Source of the DNA: Paraphysomonas bandaiensis
Taxonomy: Eukaryota; Chrysophyceae
Length of the DNA: 49,011 bases
Reading direction: 5' to 3'
Assembly: GCA_965644295.1 (NCBI GenBank)
Contig: CBFFRP010000206.1
Location: forward strand, 1-49,011
Position 1 is the first letter of the stretch, and every line of letters starts with the position of its first letter. Shown here one piece after another: positions 20,299-32,836 of the stretch. Below the pieces are notes generated by a model that ran no database searches, was not told the DNA's origin, and worked only from the letters and a program-made list of their open reading frames with translations. The position numbers and the translations under genes were made by a program.

Positions 20299-20591
20299 TG
20301 TTGAGATCTGAAGATTCTATATACTTGCAATTGAGTGCAGTATTATGTGAGATGCAAGGATCGAAAGATATATATGTAATTAGTACATTATATTATGTAG
20401 TATGAAACTGAAGTAGAAGTGGATGACTATACAGGATACGATCACTGAGTGGGTGGTTTGTACACTATAGTAGTAAATGAATGGTGTTGAACACATCGAA
20501 CACAACTTAGGTTCTTTATCATGTAATGTTTATAATTTCATCTTATCAGTTGAGAATAGAAAACCTTAGCAAATAATGTCAACTTCTGTTA
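20299..20591 (+). mobile_element. Solo LTR of family A inside the 5' LTR of B1
   Basis: This 293-base LTR is flanked by ATTAT at 20294-20298 and 20592-20596. It differs from the two LTRs of the full-length element at 43.5-48.8 kb by one visible substitution (AATAGAAAACC versus AATAGTAAACC). Removing it and one ATTAT restores the B1 LTR exactly as in the other copies. It was left by LTR-LTR recombination of a family-A insertion. Confidence 0.95.
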
Positions 20592-22204
20592 ATTATAATC
20601 TTCTCTTATCTTAACTTGATTCATGAGTGAATACACGTCCAGTTAACTTAGTAAATCATCCAATTGTGTCATAACTTGACATGGTAGCGGATGGTAGTTG
20701 GAAGCAACTGCTGAAGTGTGACCATTGGAATGGAACTGGACAGAGAAGCAGGAGTACTGCTTTTTGTATAGTAGAAACATACAGTATATAGGATATAAAA
20801 CCAGTATTATTTTTGAAAATCGGGGTTTCATACGAACATAAGACAGAAAAAGTAGACTGGATTGATTATGTATGAACCCTCTGGAGAGACCCCGTATAAT
20901 TATCAGAATGATGTCTACTATCGCGTGTGGATGTAGTGTGAGCACGGTGATTCAGTTATGTGTCTGATTGTGTGGATTGGGGTGCAGTGCTATCGATGGA
21001 GGTGCGAGTGATCAGGAGTCGTGTCCATTGTGTTATATATGATGAGAGTAGTTCCTCATGAGATAGATGGAGTGCTATCGATGATGAGCTTGTCAAGAGT
21101 GACCCACTGGTTCGAGCTGTTGCAGAGTTCGGCCATCGTATAGTCGATATAGACGTGTATAACCGCCGGCTGTACTAAAAACCTCGTTCTTGTGACGACA
21201 AGAGAGGTGGGTCTTCATCTACGCCGGCTTCGTGGGGAACACACAATAAGTCTATTCGGCGGATGAGATTCCAGGGAAGAGAATGCCCCTTCGTACTTTG
21301 CCAGAGAGTAGTGCGGGTGCTGTATCTAATGAGACGGCTGTACTATAAAAACCTCGTTTTTGTGATGAAAAAAAGGGGTGGATCTTCATCTACACGCCGG
21401 CTTCGGGTGGTGCGCCCAATAAGTCTATACGGCGGATGAGATTCCAGGGAAGAAAATGTCCCTTCGTACTTTGCCTAGTGATACTGTGTATACTAAGTCT
21501 AGTGAGATCAGCGTGAATCGTGTCTGTGAGACTGTACCTGCTGAGTCTAGGGAGACTTGTGTGGTAAGCGTACGGGTGTTGACTAGTGTGTCCACCCTGG
21601 GTGAGGTAAACTTTCTCCATGATGAGGAGATTGTCAATCTGTGTGATGACAGTGACTGTTCTAATAACTAACATAATATGTCTAATTATAGAGAGACCAA
21701 GGCATAATATATGCGATGTTCGTTAATTGCGTTGATTCGTTTCAATATGTAAGTATCAGGCTATGTCTGCTGGCATGCGGGATCTGGTGTGGCTTCGGGG
21801 GGTGGTGTTGGTCGAACTGGGACTTCGATTGTACGAACCCACTCCATTCTTCCTGACAGCCAGAGCACTCGCGACTTAGCGTTGAAGTTGAATGATGTGG
21901 TGTGATTGATCTCAGTGACGAGGATAAGAAATCATACGTGCTGTTATCAGAGACAGAAGATCTTTCAATGTGTTGTCTATGGTGAGACTTGCTGAAACGT
22001 CGGAGTCATACGTCCACCGGTTTGTCCTATGAGGTTTTTTGGTGGTTGCGTACCCGTCAGTTATGTCTCGTGATATGAAGAGTCTATCTACAGCTTTGAA
22101 TTGAGAGGGAGTGTTGAGTTCTGCTGTTGGAGCAATTAAAAGCTGTAATTCTACCCATCAGTGATGTCTCGTGATGTTGTGAAGATTCAATGTACAACTG
22201 TTGA

Positions 22205-22325
22205 GGTTTTGGTGGTTGCGTATCCGTCAGTTATGTCTTGCGATGTGAAGATTCAATGTACAGCTCATGAGGTTGCGTATCCGTCAGCTATGACTCGTGG
22301 TTTGACAATTCAATGTACAGCTTTG
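22205..22325 (+). repeat. Tandem repeats before the B1 polypurine tract
   Basis: Imperfect copies of the GCGTATCCGTCAG / TTCAATGTACAGC unit also seen at 6870-7040. They end at the purine tract of the 3' LTR. Confidence 0.65.
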
Positions 22326-22607
22326 AATTGAGAGGGAGTGTTGAGTTTTGCTGTTTGAGCAATTAAAAGCTGTAATTCTAAGATATTGGAATTATGACGG
22401 TTACTGGAGAATACAGTAGTGATGAGCTGTATTATGAGAAGTGATATCATGACGATGTAAGATCGTACTAGAAATGAGTGGTAGTAGAGATAACGTGATA
22501 TATTGCTTATTATATTTATTATAATCTTCTCTTATCTTAACTTGATTCATGAGTGAATACACGTCCAGTTAACTTAGTAAATCATCCAATTGTGTCATAA
22601 CTTGACA

Positions 22608-23206
22608 GAGAATACAGTGAAATATGGTGATGTACAAATAAATGCTGTGATGATATTGAGAAACTGAAATAGTTTGATCTTTCAAGATAATATGTTTAGA
22701 AACGAGAGGTTCAAAAATGTAGGAGATTATGCGTGGGACAAAATGAGATTGTGTTGTTTATTACAATTTCGTGTAAACGATATTAATTGATCTATCTACT
22801 GTAGTCTAACGACAAATAATTCTCTCTGAGATCTAGTTAAGAATGAGCAATTTCCAACAGGATGGTAGCGAGCAAGGAGGATAGAGAAGTAGCTCCGCAG
22901 TTCAACGAGAATAACGTTGAACAATGGATCGAGGATTTCGAGACATTCCTCATGAGAAAGGAGAATTAGCGGCGGAACTACTAAGGAAAGAGACTTCGGG
23001 GAACAGCCACTCACGCTAATGGAGAAGAAGGCTTACAGACAGGCTGTGAAGAAATACTGGAAGGCAAACGCCATAGCATATTCGTATTGCAGGGAAGCAA
23101 TGCAATCTTCTTCGAAGGCGCTTCAAAAGTTCTATCTGTTGCATAAAGGGTTCAAGGCCGATGGAAGTGGAAGTGTAACAGGTTTAAAGCACATGTTGTT
23201 ATGATC
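22608..23206 (+). mobile_element. Family-E copia remnant: LTR end, primer binding site, broken gag
   Basis: After the B1 target duplication, the family-E LTR continues to 22862. TGGTAGCGAGC starts at 22863. The gag start ATG GTA GCG uses the last LTR base. The gag frame reads EDREVAPQFNENNVEQWIED then FETFLMRKEN before a stop, and continues in another frame (23019-23204: KKAYRQAVKKYWKANAIA), typical of copia Gag. It ends at about 23206 against the inverted family-D remnant. Confidence 0.65.
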
Positions 23207-24838
23207 CAAAACCTCATCAGCTGTACATTGAACCTTCACAACATCACGAGACATAACTGACGGATACGCAACCACCAAAACCTCATAGAGGACAAACCGG
23301 TGGACGTATGACTCCGAAGTTTCAACTAGTCTCACCATAGACAACACATCTATATGATCTTCTGTCTCTGATAACCACCACGTATGATTTCTGATCCTCG
23401 TCGGATCAATCACACCACAACATTCAACGCTAAGTTACGAGCACTCTGGCCGTCAGGAAGAATGGAGTGGGTTCGAACAATCGAAGTCCCTGTTCGACCA
23501 CCACCTAAAGAAGCCATACCAGTTCCTGCATGCCAGCAGACATAGCCTGATACTTACACATTGAAACGAATCAACGCTATTAACGAACTTCGCATATATT
23601 GTGACTTGGTCTCTCTACAATTAGACATATATATTATGTTAGTTATTAGTGTACAGTTACTATCAACACACAGATTGACAATCTCCTTGTGATGGAGAAG
23701 GTTTACCTCTCACCCAGGGTGGACACACTAGTCAACACTCGTACGCTTACCACAAGTCTCCCTAGACTCAACAGATACAGCCTCTCACAGACACGATTCA
23801 CGCTGATCTCACTAGACTTAGTATACACAGTATCACTGGTCAGTCTACACTGAAAAGACTCGTCATAGGTCTCCGACTCTACATAGTTGCATTTTCCCCA
23901 CTTAGGAAATTGGTCACCCAGTGTGGACACATTAGTAACAACTCTTCGGGTGCGTACCCTTTTTGCCTGAGGCAGTCGGGTTAGCAGTTTGACTACTACT
24001 ACTAGGGACACACACGCTTGACTCTCTAGACGTAGCGCTAACGCATCTCTTGGGTAAGGCACTTGTGGGATCTCTAACCCCGATGAGTCATCTGCCGTAA
24101 ACTGTTTGGGTGTCCCACCCCCAGCCGACATCAATCGCTTCTCACCACCTGCCCCATCGTCACGGGTCGCAGGATTTTCGTACCACCAGCGTTTATACAT
24201 ATTGGTTAAAGATACAACATCCCCAACATGCAATGAAGTTGTTCTCCTCCATCTGCTCTCTACCAGCAGTTACTAAGGCTCTATAAGCCACAATCGGACC
24301 CTTCCGAACTACGACTCTCGCAGCTCTAAACAGGAAGCCTTCATCAGCTTGATGGTATGGTCCGATTAAATGGTTGAACTCTTCAACCTGTTGAGCATAA
24401 TCGATAGCAATCCATCGCATGAAGACACACTCTTGATCACTTGCACCCTCATCGATAGCACACTACAGCCCCATCCACACAATCAGACACATAATTGAAT
24501 CACCGTGCTCACACTCCATGCACATGAGATATTCTGATAAATATATGGGGTCTCTTCAGAGGGTTCATACATTCATCAACCACTATAACACAGCAAAACT
24601 CAACATGGTCTCTCAATATATGGCATCTCTGCAGTTCGCTTATTATTGACTAGTGACTGCTACTCTGGTTTTTACTCTCAGTGTGTATAAGTTCATATTC
24701 TCTCTATTATCTACGGTTCACTGATTATTTCATTGAGGGGTGTATTAGGATTAAGCTTAATACAAGATTGTATCTGTGAGTTATAATGTTCAATGAAATA
24801 TATCATGAACTGAATTAGAGAGAGTATCTGTTGAAGAT

Positions 24839-27800
24839 TGTTGAGTTCTGCTATATGAGAGCAATTGAAAGCTGTAGTTATAAGGTATTTAAATTACTGT
24901 AGTATACAGAGTTGTAGTCTTGTTAATCGTATTGTGAGAATGAATGACGATAAGCATATAGCGGTAAAACGGAATATAGTGACGATGCAAGTTGTAGTGA
25001 CGATGTAAGATCGTCGTACGAGAAATGAGTGGTAGTAGAGACAACATGATATTGATGAATGATAAGAGATATTGATTATAATTTATATTCTCAGCATTGA
25101 GTATAAGTTACCTTCTGTTGTTAAGTTAATACTTCTCATACAATGTCAAACCTTGATATGGTAGCGGACGGTAGTTCCGCAAGTAGTTCGGAATGGAAAC
25201 ACCTTCCGAAGTTCGGTCAGTTCGGTGTTGTGAACTGGACGAAGCGATTGAGAGTTTTTGGCTCATGAGAAAGAATCGGAACCATCTTGGGTTGGAAGAG
25301 CGACCGCATCGACCTGCTGACAATAATGCGTCCACAGCTGTGAAAAACAAGTATAAGGAAGACAGTTGTGTCAGTACATGTGTTATTCGACGAGAGCATT
25401 CCCCCCAGAGAGAAGGAGTACTTCGAGGAGCTGGAGGCTGCGTTAGTTAAACATGATCCCCAGGCTCGACAGGTTGAAGAGTTCAACCATTTGATTGGGT
25501 CTTACCATACCGATGAGGGTTTCCTGTTTAGGACTACGAGAGTCGTGGTTCGGAAAGGTCCGATTGTGGCTTATATAGAGCCTTAGTAACTGCTGGTAGA
25601 GAGCAGTTCAACTCCGATACATATAGCTGATGTAGTGAAAAACTAACTCAGTCGTATAATTTGCTCAGTGGCACGAAAATCCTGCGACCCGTGACGATGG
25701 GGCAGGTGGTGAGGAGCGATCGATGTCGGCTGGGGGTGGGACACCCAAACAGTCTACGGCAGATGACTCATCAGGGAGTGAGCAGACTCCATGTGCCTTA
25801 CCCGAGAGAAGCGTGAGCACTTCATCTAGAGAGACAAGTGTGTGTGTCCCTAGTAGTCAAACTGCTAACCCGCCGGTTGCTATAAGCAACAAGAGGGTAC
25901 GAACCCAAAGAGTGATGACCAACGTGTCTACTCTGGGTGAAATCAACTTCCTGTGTGGGGAAGATGCCGTTAATATGTGTAAGGCAAGTGATGACTCATT
26001 GATTACTGACCCGCCTGATTATAGGGAGCCTGAGTCGTACGAAGAGTCTCTTCAGTGTAGTGATGCAGACAAATGGAAGGAGGCGCGCAGATTAGAACGG
26101 AATGCACTTTTTCAGCGTGAAGTGTTTGAAGTAGTAGAAACTCCGCCTGATGCACGACCTCTTAAATCTCGTTACGTATATAAGCGAAAGTACAATAAGG
26201 ATGGCTCCATCAAGAAGCATAAAGCACGACTTGTAGCACGTGGGTATGGTTAACAATCTGGCGTCGATGTGGACAACACATTTGCCCCTGTAGTCAAGAG
26301 TATCTCTGTTCGGTTGATTCTGGCGTTGGCTCTTGTGTTCAGTATGATTGTGCATCAACTCGATGTTGTATCCAGTGCGTTCTGTTATGCCGATATTGAA
26401 GGCGACGTTTACATGAATCCTACTCCAGATTTTCAACTTCCACCTGGACATTGTTTTAAATTGAAGAAATCTCTATATGGGCTCCGTAGTTCACCACGAT
26501 AATGGTGGAAAACCATAAACAAGTTCATCAAATCTTTGGGATTTCGACCGTGTGTGTTAGAACCTTGCTTGTATCATGCTGTATATAAAGGTCATAAAGT
26601 GTATCTCACCATATATGTGGATGACATCGTCATCGCATGTGCTGACCTTAATATTACTACAGAAATAAAAGCTAGATTCTGCGAACGATTCAACATGACG
26701 GATATGGGAGCCGTTGAACATTTCCTGAATGTTCGTGTCACGCGAGGACAGGATTTCATTCAGCTGGATCAGCAGACATATGCGGAGAAAATTCTTCTCA
26801 AATTCGCTGATTTCCTCGGTCCCTCATCAAAAATTCGAAAGTCGCCGCTATCCCTCGATGCAAGCAATGGACAGAATTAATCAAGCAGACAGTGATCTCA
26901 CACCTGAGGAGAAAGAGGGAGTAGATAATTATCCTTATCGCAGCCTACTGGGTGCCATGTTATATCTATCTATGAATACTCGCCCTGATATTGCATATGC
27001 AGTTGGTTTGTTATCTAGATATGCATCTAAGCCTACCCGGGCTACATGTTATTTAATGACGTATCTATTGCAGTACGTTAGGGGTACAGTTCGAAAGGGT
27101 ATTCGGTTCAGTAGTAAGCACTTCGACATGCACATCTTCACTGATGCAGACTGGGCTGGCGATGTGGTGTCGCGCCGATCTACGACTGGATACATAGTAT
27201 TTGCCGCCGGTGGACCACTTATCTGGCAGTCCATTTTACAGGCTACCGTCTCAACGTCATCAATGAAAGTGAGTATTAGGCTATGTATGCTGGCATGCAA
27301 GAACTGGTATGGCTTCGGGGGGTGTTGGACGAATTAGGACTTTTTGTCTACGCGAACCCACTCCATTTTTCTTGGATAGCCAGAGTGCTCGTGACTTATT
27401 AGCATTGATACCGGTGTTCCATAAGCGTTCGAAACACATCGAGATCAAATATCATTGGGTTCGGGAACACGTAGATCCAGATGGCCTCTTTAACACTGCC
27501 ATATTGTACCACGTTGGAACTGATGATCAGACAGCAGACATATTCACGAAATCGTTGTGTGGTGTAACATTCGAGAAACACAGGAAGAGATGCCTAGGAG
27601 AGGATCGAAAATCATCTGTTGAGGTTATTAGAGAAAAGTCGTTCGAACGACGTAAGTGATCAGTTAACTGTGCAGTGAGACTAGCTGAAATGTCGGAGTC
27701 ATACGTCCACCTGTTGGTCCTGTTTGGTTTCGGTGGTTGCGTATCCGTCAGTTACGTCTTGTGATGTGAAGAGTCTATCTACAGCTTTGAATTGAGAGGG

Positions 27801-28120
27801 AGTGTTGAGTTCTGCTATATGAGAGCAATTAAAAGCTGTAGTTATAAGGTATTTAAATTACTGTAGTATACAGTTGTAGTCGTGTTAATCGTATTGTGAG
27901 AATGAATGACGATAAGCATATAGCGGTAAAACGGAATATAGTGACGATGCAAGTTGTAGTGACGATGTAAGATCGTCGTACGAGAAATGAGTGGTAGTAG
28001 AGACAACATGATATTGATGAATGATAAGAGATATTTATTATAATTTATATTCTCAGCATTGAGTATAAGTTACCTTCTGTTGTTAAGTTAATACTTCTCA
28101 TACAATGTCAAACCTTGATA
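24839..28120 (+). mobile_element. Copia element C with target duplication AAGAT
   Basis: AAGAT flanks both ends (24834-24838 and 28121-28125). LTRs are 24839-25158 (320 bases) and 27803-28120 (318 bases). They are almost identical except for a two-base indel and a few substitutions, and both end CCTTGATA. The primer binding site TGGTAGCGGACGG starts at 25159, and the purine tract GAGAGGGAG precedes the 3' LTR. The interior keeps the gag start and most of RT/RNase H but lacks most of gag, the protease and integrase. It therefore cannot move alone. Confidence 0.95.
25158..27659 (+). pseudogene. Decayed copia gag-pol of element C
   Basis: The frame starts ATG GTA GCG at 25158, spanning the LTR/primer-binding-site junction, and soon breaks. 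Pol pieces follow. 25368-25586 is the end of integrase/linker. 25723-26253 is the linker and RT start (KSRYVYKRKYNKDGS), stopped by TAA where the intact element has Gln. 26269-26502 is RT (DNTFAPVVKS; LKKSLYGLRSSPR), stopped again by TAA. 26536-26880 has the catalytic IYVDDIVIA. 26890-27270 is RT/RNase H (FTDADWAGD) and 27330-27659 the RNase H end (FFLDSQSA; HIEIKYHWVREHV). The damage is at least two stops and two frameshifts. Confidence 0.9.
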
Positions 28121-28614
28121 AAGATACATGATCGTCATCATAACGTCGTTATTATCAGCTACACTTCTAACTATTCCGTTGTGCATGATAGTTATGTTTA
28201 GATTGTTATGCATAATGCTCTCTCTATCGAGTTCATTACTTTACACCCTGATACCTAATAATCACAACACTGTTTTACTATTACTAAGATCAATTCTTTA
28301 TTCTGTATTCTTCATGTAACGGTCATTCTTCAAATCCTTTTTGATTGCTCTCAAACAGCAAAACTCAACACATTTTCAGCTATAGTCAGGTGTTGTCATC
28401 CTTTGACTATTATACGGTTACTGTATTCTGTATAGTTCTAAGTACAATACACATATTGTACTGAATTATGCACACGTGACAGCTGCTATGGAGTGAAACC
28501 AACACAAAATCAGGGCACTTAGCCTTTTACGGTGATAAAATTTCATGCCACATGTGCTGATAATACCAGCCAAAAACACAACGATTCATAGATTCTTTGC
28601 AAACTAACCATAAA

Positions 28615-30580
28615 CTACTCTTTGGTAACTTCATGAATTGCCTTTGCCAAGTATGCTACATTCCCCGACGTAACACCAGCAATGGATATACGACCATCTG
28701 AGGTACAGTATATATGGTACTCATCACGCAAGCGGTCCACCTATATGACGAAAACATGAGCTTAGCAATGAGTCACTCCCAGTATGATTTTCCACATACA
28801 ACAGACAAATATACGCAGTGCAAAGAAACACCTGCTCGCTATTGAGTCCACTATAGCAAAACATTCCAGATTGGTCCGTAATATGCTTCCATGACTTCGT
28901 TGACCCCGCTCCTTCAAGGTGGTTTCGGAGTGCAGATCGCATGCTAATAATTCTGTAGAGATATGTCAATCGCACCCAACATAAATATATATAAATTATA
29001 AACACCAACAGTGCGTAAATCACGTCAAACCATTTCTATAGTAAACTAGTATCAGCTGGAATGTACCGTTGAGTCATCCTCACACAGTCTCGTTGCCACA
29101 TTCGCTTCAAGTCTGGAGAAGTGAGTATCTCAGCAACAATACGTGCTCCATAAATAGGGGGGTTCGAATACATAGCTCTGCAGTCAGTCATATTATCACC
29201 AAATAATGATTACCGAAAATCGTACCTAGCATGACTCTTCAGTAGACTGAATACACGGTCTTTCTCATCTTCATTGGCAGTCACTACGGAAAGACTGCCA
29301 ATTCGTTGCCCATAAAGGCCAAAGTTCTTAGAAAAATAAACATTAAAAGTTCAAAATAGATACTTAATACCACGAACAACAGTGTGTCATGTATTCAAAA
29401 GTGCATTATATGTAGATCATGTGACATGCAGAGACAAGTTGGGAAAAATACATACTTTAGAGTAAGATTGACAAACCACTAAATTGTGTCCACTTTCAGC
29501 GAAATACCGTATAGTTTCAGCATCTCTCTCAGGGTCTCCACTCGAATACCCCTGTTGCCATTAATCATAGAACAAATTAGAATAACATTGTTGAATATAA
29601 TGCAGTATAAAGCGTAATTGTAAGAGAGTTACAGCTGCTACTTCGGATTAGTCATCGCACCTGATAGGCGTTGTCAAACAACACCACAAGATTTTTCCGC
29701 CTAACTGCATCTGAGATTATCTTCCACTGGTCCTTGGATGGATCACAGCCTGATATACATGTACATCGGTCAACTTTTGCCAAACAAGAGCAGCTATTTA
29801 CCAGTAGGATTGTGAGCACAAGCATGCATCAGAATAAGATCGCCTTCCTTCGTTTCGCTTATAGAATTAAGCATGCCGTCAATATCAAATGAACAACTAG
29901 TGGAATCATAGTAGTTGTACGGCACATGATTGAGGCCAGCAATACGAAATATATTAGTGTGGTTTGCCCAAGTAGGATTTGGAAGATATATATTTGCCCC
30001 ACGACCCTTCACCGATGCAAAACATTCCGCGAATAACCTCAGTGACCCAGTACCAGATAAGCATTGAACTGTTGCTACGCGATTATCCTAGTTGTAGCTG
30101 ATTAACACCCCAAGTATTGTAACACAATACAAAAATATCATGAATAATACATTTTTCACCTTCAATACAGTGGAGTTTTCGCCAAAAACGAACTGCTCAG
30201 AGAGTTTAATGAACAAATCATTCCCTTGGATTGCTGCATATCTAGTGACATGTAAGACCGGGAAAGTTTAAGTATATATAAGCCCTTACTCGTGATCGAC
30301 ATTCCGTTCAAATATACGCTTTTCAGCTTCCCTTACGGACGATAAAATAAAAGGCTTGCCGTTGTCATCCCTGTATGCCCCCACACCAAGGTTAATTTTC
30401 ATTTCAGCAGGGTCATTCTAGCACGTGATTAGACATTTAACGTTATCAGCTATTGTCATCAACCTTATACGCAGCTGTGAGTCCAAATATTTTATCAGGT
30501 GGAGCAAGAGGGACTTCTGCCCAGAGAGAAAATCGCCTTTTCGAGTATCTATGTAAGAGTGGAAGTTGGCACCTAAACAT
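28615..30580 (-). CDS. GOT2: Aspartate aminotransferase, mitochondrial, ten exons
   Basis: Ten exons join in frame: 30580-30464, 30417-30290, 30241-30160, 30087-29802, 29749-29661, 29551-29456, 29326-29226, 29177-29067, 28952-28832 and 28740-28615. They give 418 residues, the usual size. All introns are GT...AG, about 46-130 bases. The N-terminus ([20 protein letters not shown]) is a likely mitochondrial presequence. Fold type I signatures: [39 protein letters not shown], and [14 protein letters not shown] with the PLP-binding Lys at the exon 6/7 junction. It interconverts aspartate/2-oxoglutarate and oxaloacetate/glutamate, linking the TCA cycle to amino acids and the malate-aspartate shuttle. 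Confidence 0.95.
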
Positions 30581-30987
30581 CGATTCGATTGGAGCTCTTC
30601 AGTGGCCTACACACAAATCCTGTACAGCAATTATAATAATTGAGCTTTGTGTAACACGACCACTTTCAACAGACAGAAGTTGTTGATTGTAGGCGTAGTG
30701 TATAATACGCAGCAGTACATGATGCCGATTTTAGAAGGACGTACACAGTACAAATAGAGGTGGAATTGAATTGTGTAAATGAAAAAACTGCTAATTTTAG
30801 GTATCAAAATCAATAATAGTCCCCGTTTCTACAGGTCGAAAAATCCGTTTTTTCTAACATTTCTTCATTCTACACATCTTCATTTTCACTCTCTTCATGT
30901 GAATATTAACAACACTTCATATCGACTCAAAGTGACCTCAGCGAACTCCGTTTGAGCCATGTTTCCAAGTAAAAGACAGCTCCCATC

Positions 30988-31305
30988 ATGAATAATACAT
31001 CTGTTCCGAGCGAGAATCCGATAGCTGGTGCTGTTGACGATGAGGTATATGTTGCGACCTTCTCTGATCGGGTTATCAATGCTCTTTTGCCAACACAGGC
31101 AGCTGTATTACCTGAAAACACTAAATATCAGGCTGATATGAAGAAGTTTATATCAGGTACTGAACCACACTCTCTGATGGATGGAGTTCGCTGTCCAGGC
31201 TGCCACCAACACTACACAAGATATAAGGGTCTTGCGGGTCACTCCAAACAGACCAGAATGGATCAGCGACGAAAACCTCATACTAGCACCCTTGAGGAGA
31301 AATAA
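30988..31305 (+). CDS. Small protein with partial C2H2-like zinc-finger motif
   Basis: A 105-codon frame from an ATG at 30988. Near the C-terminus, RCPGCHQHYTRYKGLAGH has CX2CX12H spacing, but the second His is not at the usual 3-5 residues. The finger may therefore be incomplete, or a splice or frameshift may follow: another frame stays open across 31181-31393. The N-terminal 60 residues are unremarkable. No family recognised. The flanks 30581-30987 and 31306-32836 hold only A/T-rich sequence and short chance frames. Confidence 0.4.
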   Translation: MNNTSVPSENPIAGAVDDEVYVATFSDRVINALLPTQAAVLPENTKYQADMKKFISGTEPHSLMDGVRCPGCHQHYTRYKGLAGHSKQTRMDQRRKPHTSTLEEK

Positions 31306-32836
31306 AACTGTTTTTTATGTTTGGCTGCTAAAATGGTACAAAACGAAGATGGCTTTCAATGCCTTCGCTGCCCTGTATATCAAACGGACGTAAACAGTTG
31401 CAACAACTCATTCATCGTTGCTGCAAGGCTGGCAACTTGGAGGCATCTAACTGGAAGATGTATTTAATCTTGCATTTAATCACAGTTAAGTTGAATGGGA
31501 TCTAACTACACAAACAACTAAATGTAGTGTGTTGTACATATAACTTATAACATATTGGCAACATATTGTAATAAACTATATATACACATTCAGCTTCAAC
31601 ATTGGGTTAACAGAAACTCACTTCTATCCTAATTATTAATTATGATATTGACAGTCATAATGTATGTGATTTCATTATATTACACAATTATAGAGGAATC
31701 ACAATGATGAGTCAACTATCAAAAGGAGATCATCAAATAATCCAAGTCATCTTCCATCCTTTGTGGTAGATCATAATGATGTCAGTGAAATCAATCTATC
31801 TTCATAACCTGGACTTCGAATACAACTTCAAGAATATTACAGGAGAGTTTAAGTACCATATCTGATGCTGTATAGGTAGTTAAGAGCCGTAGCACCCAGC
31901 TCTTTCAGGGTTTCGGTCACTTCATGTTTATCAGGATTGTGTACCTCATCTCATACATACATAATTCAAATCAGGTGCACTCGCAGAGGTTAAGCGCGTT
32001 TATATAAATGTGATGGTGATGCTACTTAAGGTAATATAAAGCATCGTGCTTGAAACATTTGATACGGAAATCGAAAACGCGTTCTGAACTGCTTGCCTGA
32101 TGCAATGTGATATGTATATAATACAATACCAAAAGTCTAACTTGCATGAGTTATGGGGTCTCTTATCTTTGCACCCCTCAGCAGGAGTCCCCATGGCGTG
32201 TTGTCGTAGTCAATCCGTTCGTAGACATTTCTTCTTGCAATATACTATCCTCACTGGATGCTCGAGATTGCTTCATGAGCTGTTAGATCAAGGATATTCT
32301 CTTCTTTTTATGCACTGACAACTTTCGGAACAATGTACCCACGCGAAATATCATGCTACCAACTTTACACAGTCGTATCGGCATCCTTTGTATATTTTTG
32401 TTAAAAGATGCCTCATATATTGAGACAATAATTATCTGTATTACAGCCGTAGTTGTATATCAGTAATAAAGACATTATTTGCTTCAATTTATTCCCGAAA
32501 AATAAGATGCTGACTCAGTTGTGTCGATGAGCAGAAATTTATAATTCTAAAAAAAATCGCTGTTTTGTGTCGTTTTGTCTTTCTGTGTTTCTGTATACTA
32601 CGTACTGCTGTACACCACGCTACGAAGAGCAGAGTACCAAGCAGACTTTTGCTTCAATAGACATGCAATTACCAGACCTCGTTGGCAATTTACAGAATAT
32701 ATCCATCAGTACATATAGTGCGTATACAACACTGTGGACCTAGAGATCAAGTAACGTGGTTAGATTATGACTATGACTGATGTGATCATGAGTGTGCACA
32801 TATCAGACTTTAATAACCTCAGTATCATGTTTTAAT

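Larger units (their letters stand above)
20115..22607 (+). mobile_element. Copia element B1, internally deleted, with target duplication GAGAA
   Basis: GAGAA at 20110-20114 and 22608-22612 flank the element. The 5' LTR is 20115-20681 (269 bases once the inserted 293-base solo LTR and its duplication are removed). The 3' LTR is 22339-22607 (269 bases), preceded by the purine tract GAGAGGGAG. The primer binding site TGGTAGCGGATGG starts at 20682. The ~1.66 kb interior has the first codons of gag and then only fragments of the integrase/RT linker (21450-21660) and RNase H (21760-21860), all broken. It is non-autonomous. Confidence 0.9.
23207..28370 (-). mobile_element. Minus-strand copia remnant (family D) interrupted by element C
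   Basis: Reading the minus strand, an LTR starts TGTTGAGTTTTGCTG at 28370 and runs to the insertion point of C (28121). It resumes at 24838 and matches the direct copies at 13336-13508 and ~40985-41125. Further on, 24420-23703 carries linker pieces (QVEEFNHLIGPYHQADEG; AGGGTPKQFTADDSSG) and 23560-23400 an RNase H piece, all frameshifted. A second TGTTGAGTTTTGCTG occurs at 24605, so the junction there may be composite. No primer binding site or 3' LTR was found. Confidence 0.65.

Noticed and set aside
31181-31393. Second overlapping frame after the zinc-finger-like ORF
   Set aside because: Could be a frameshifted continuation, but it shows no zinc-ligand continuation and no homology I recognise.
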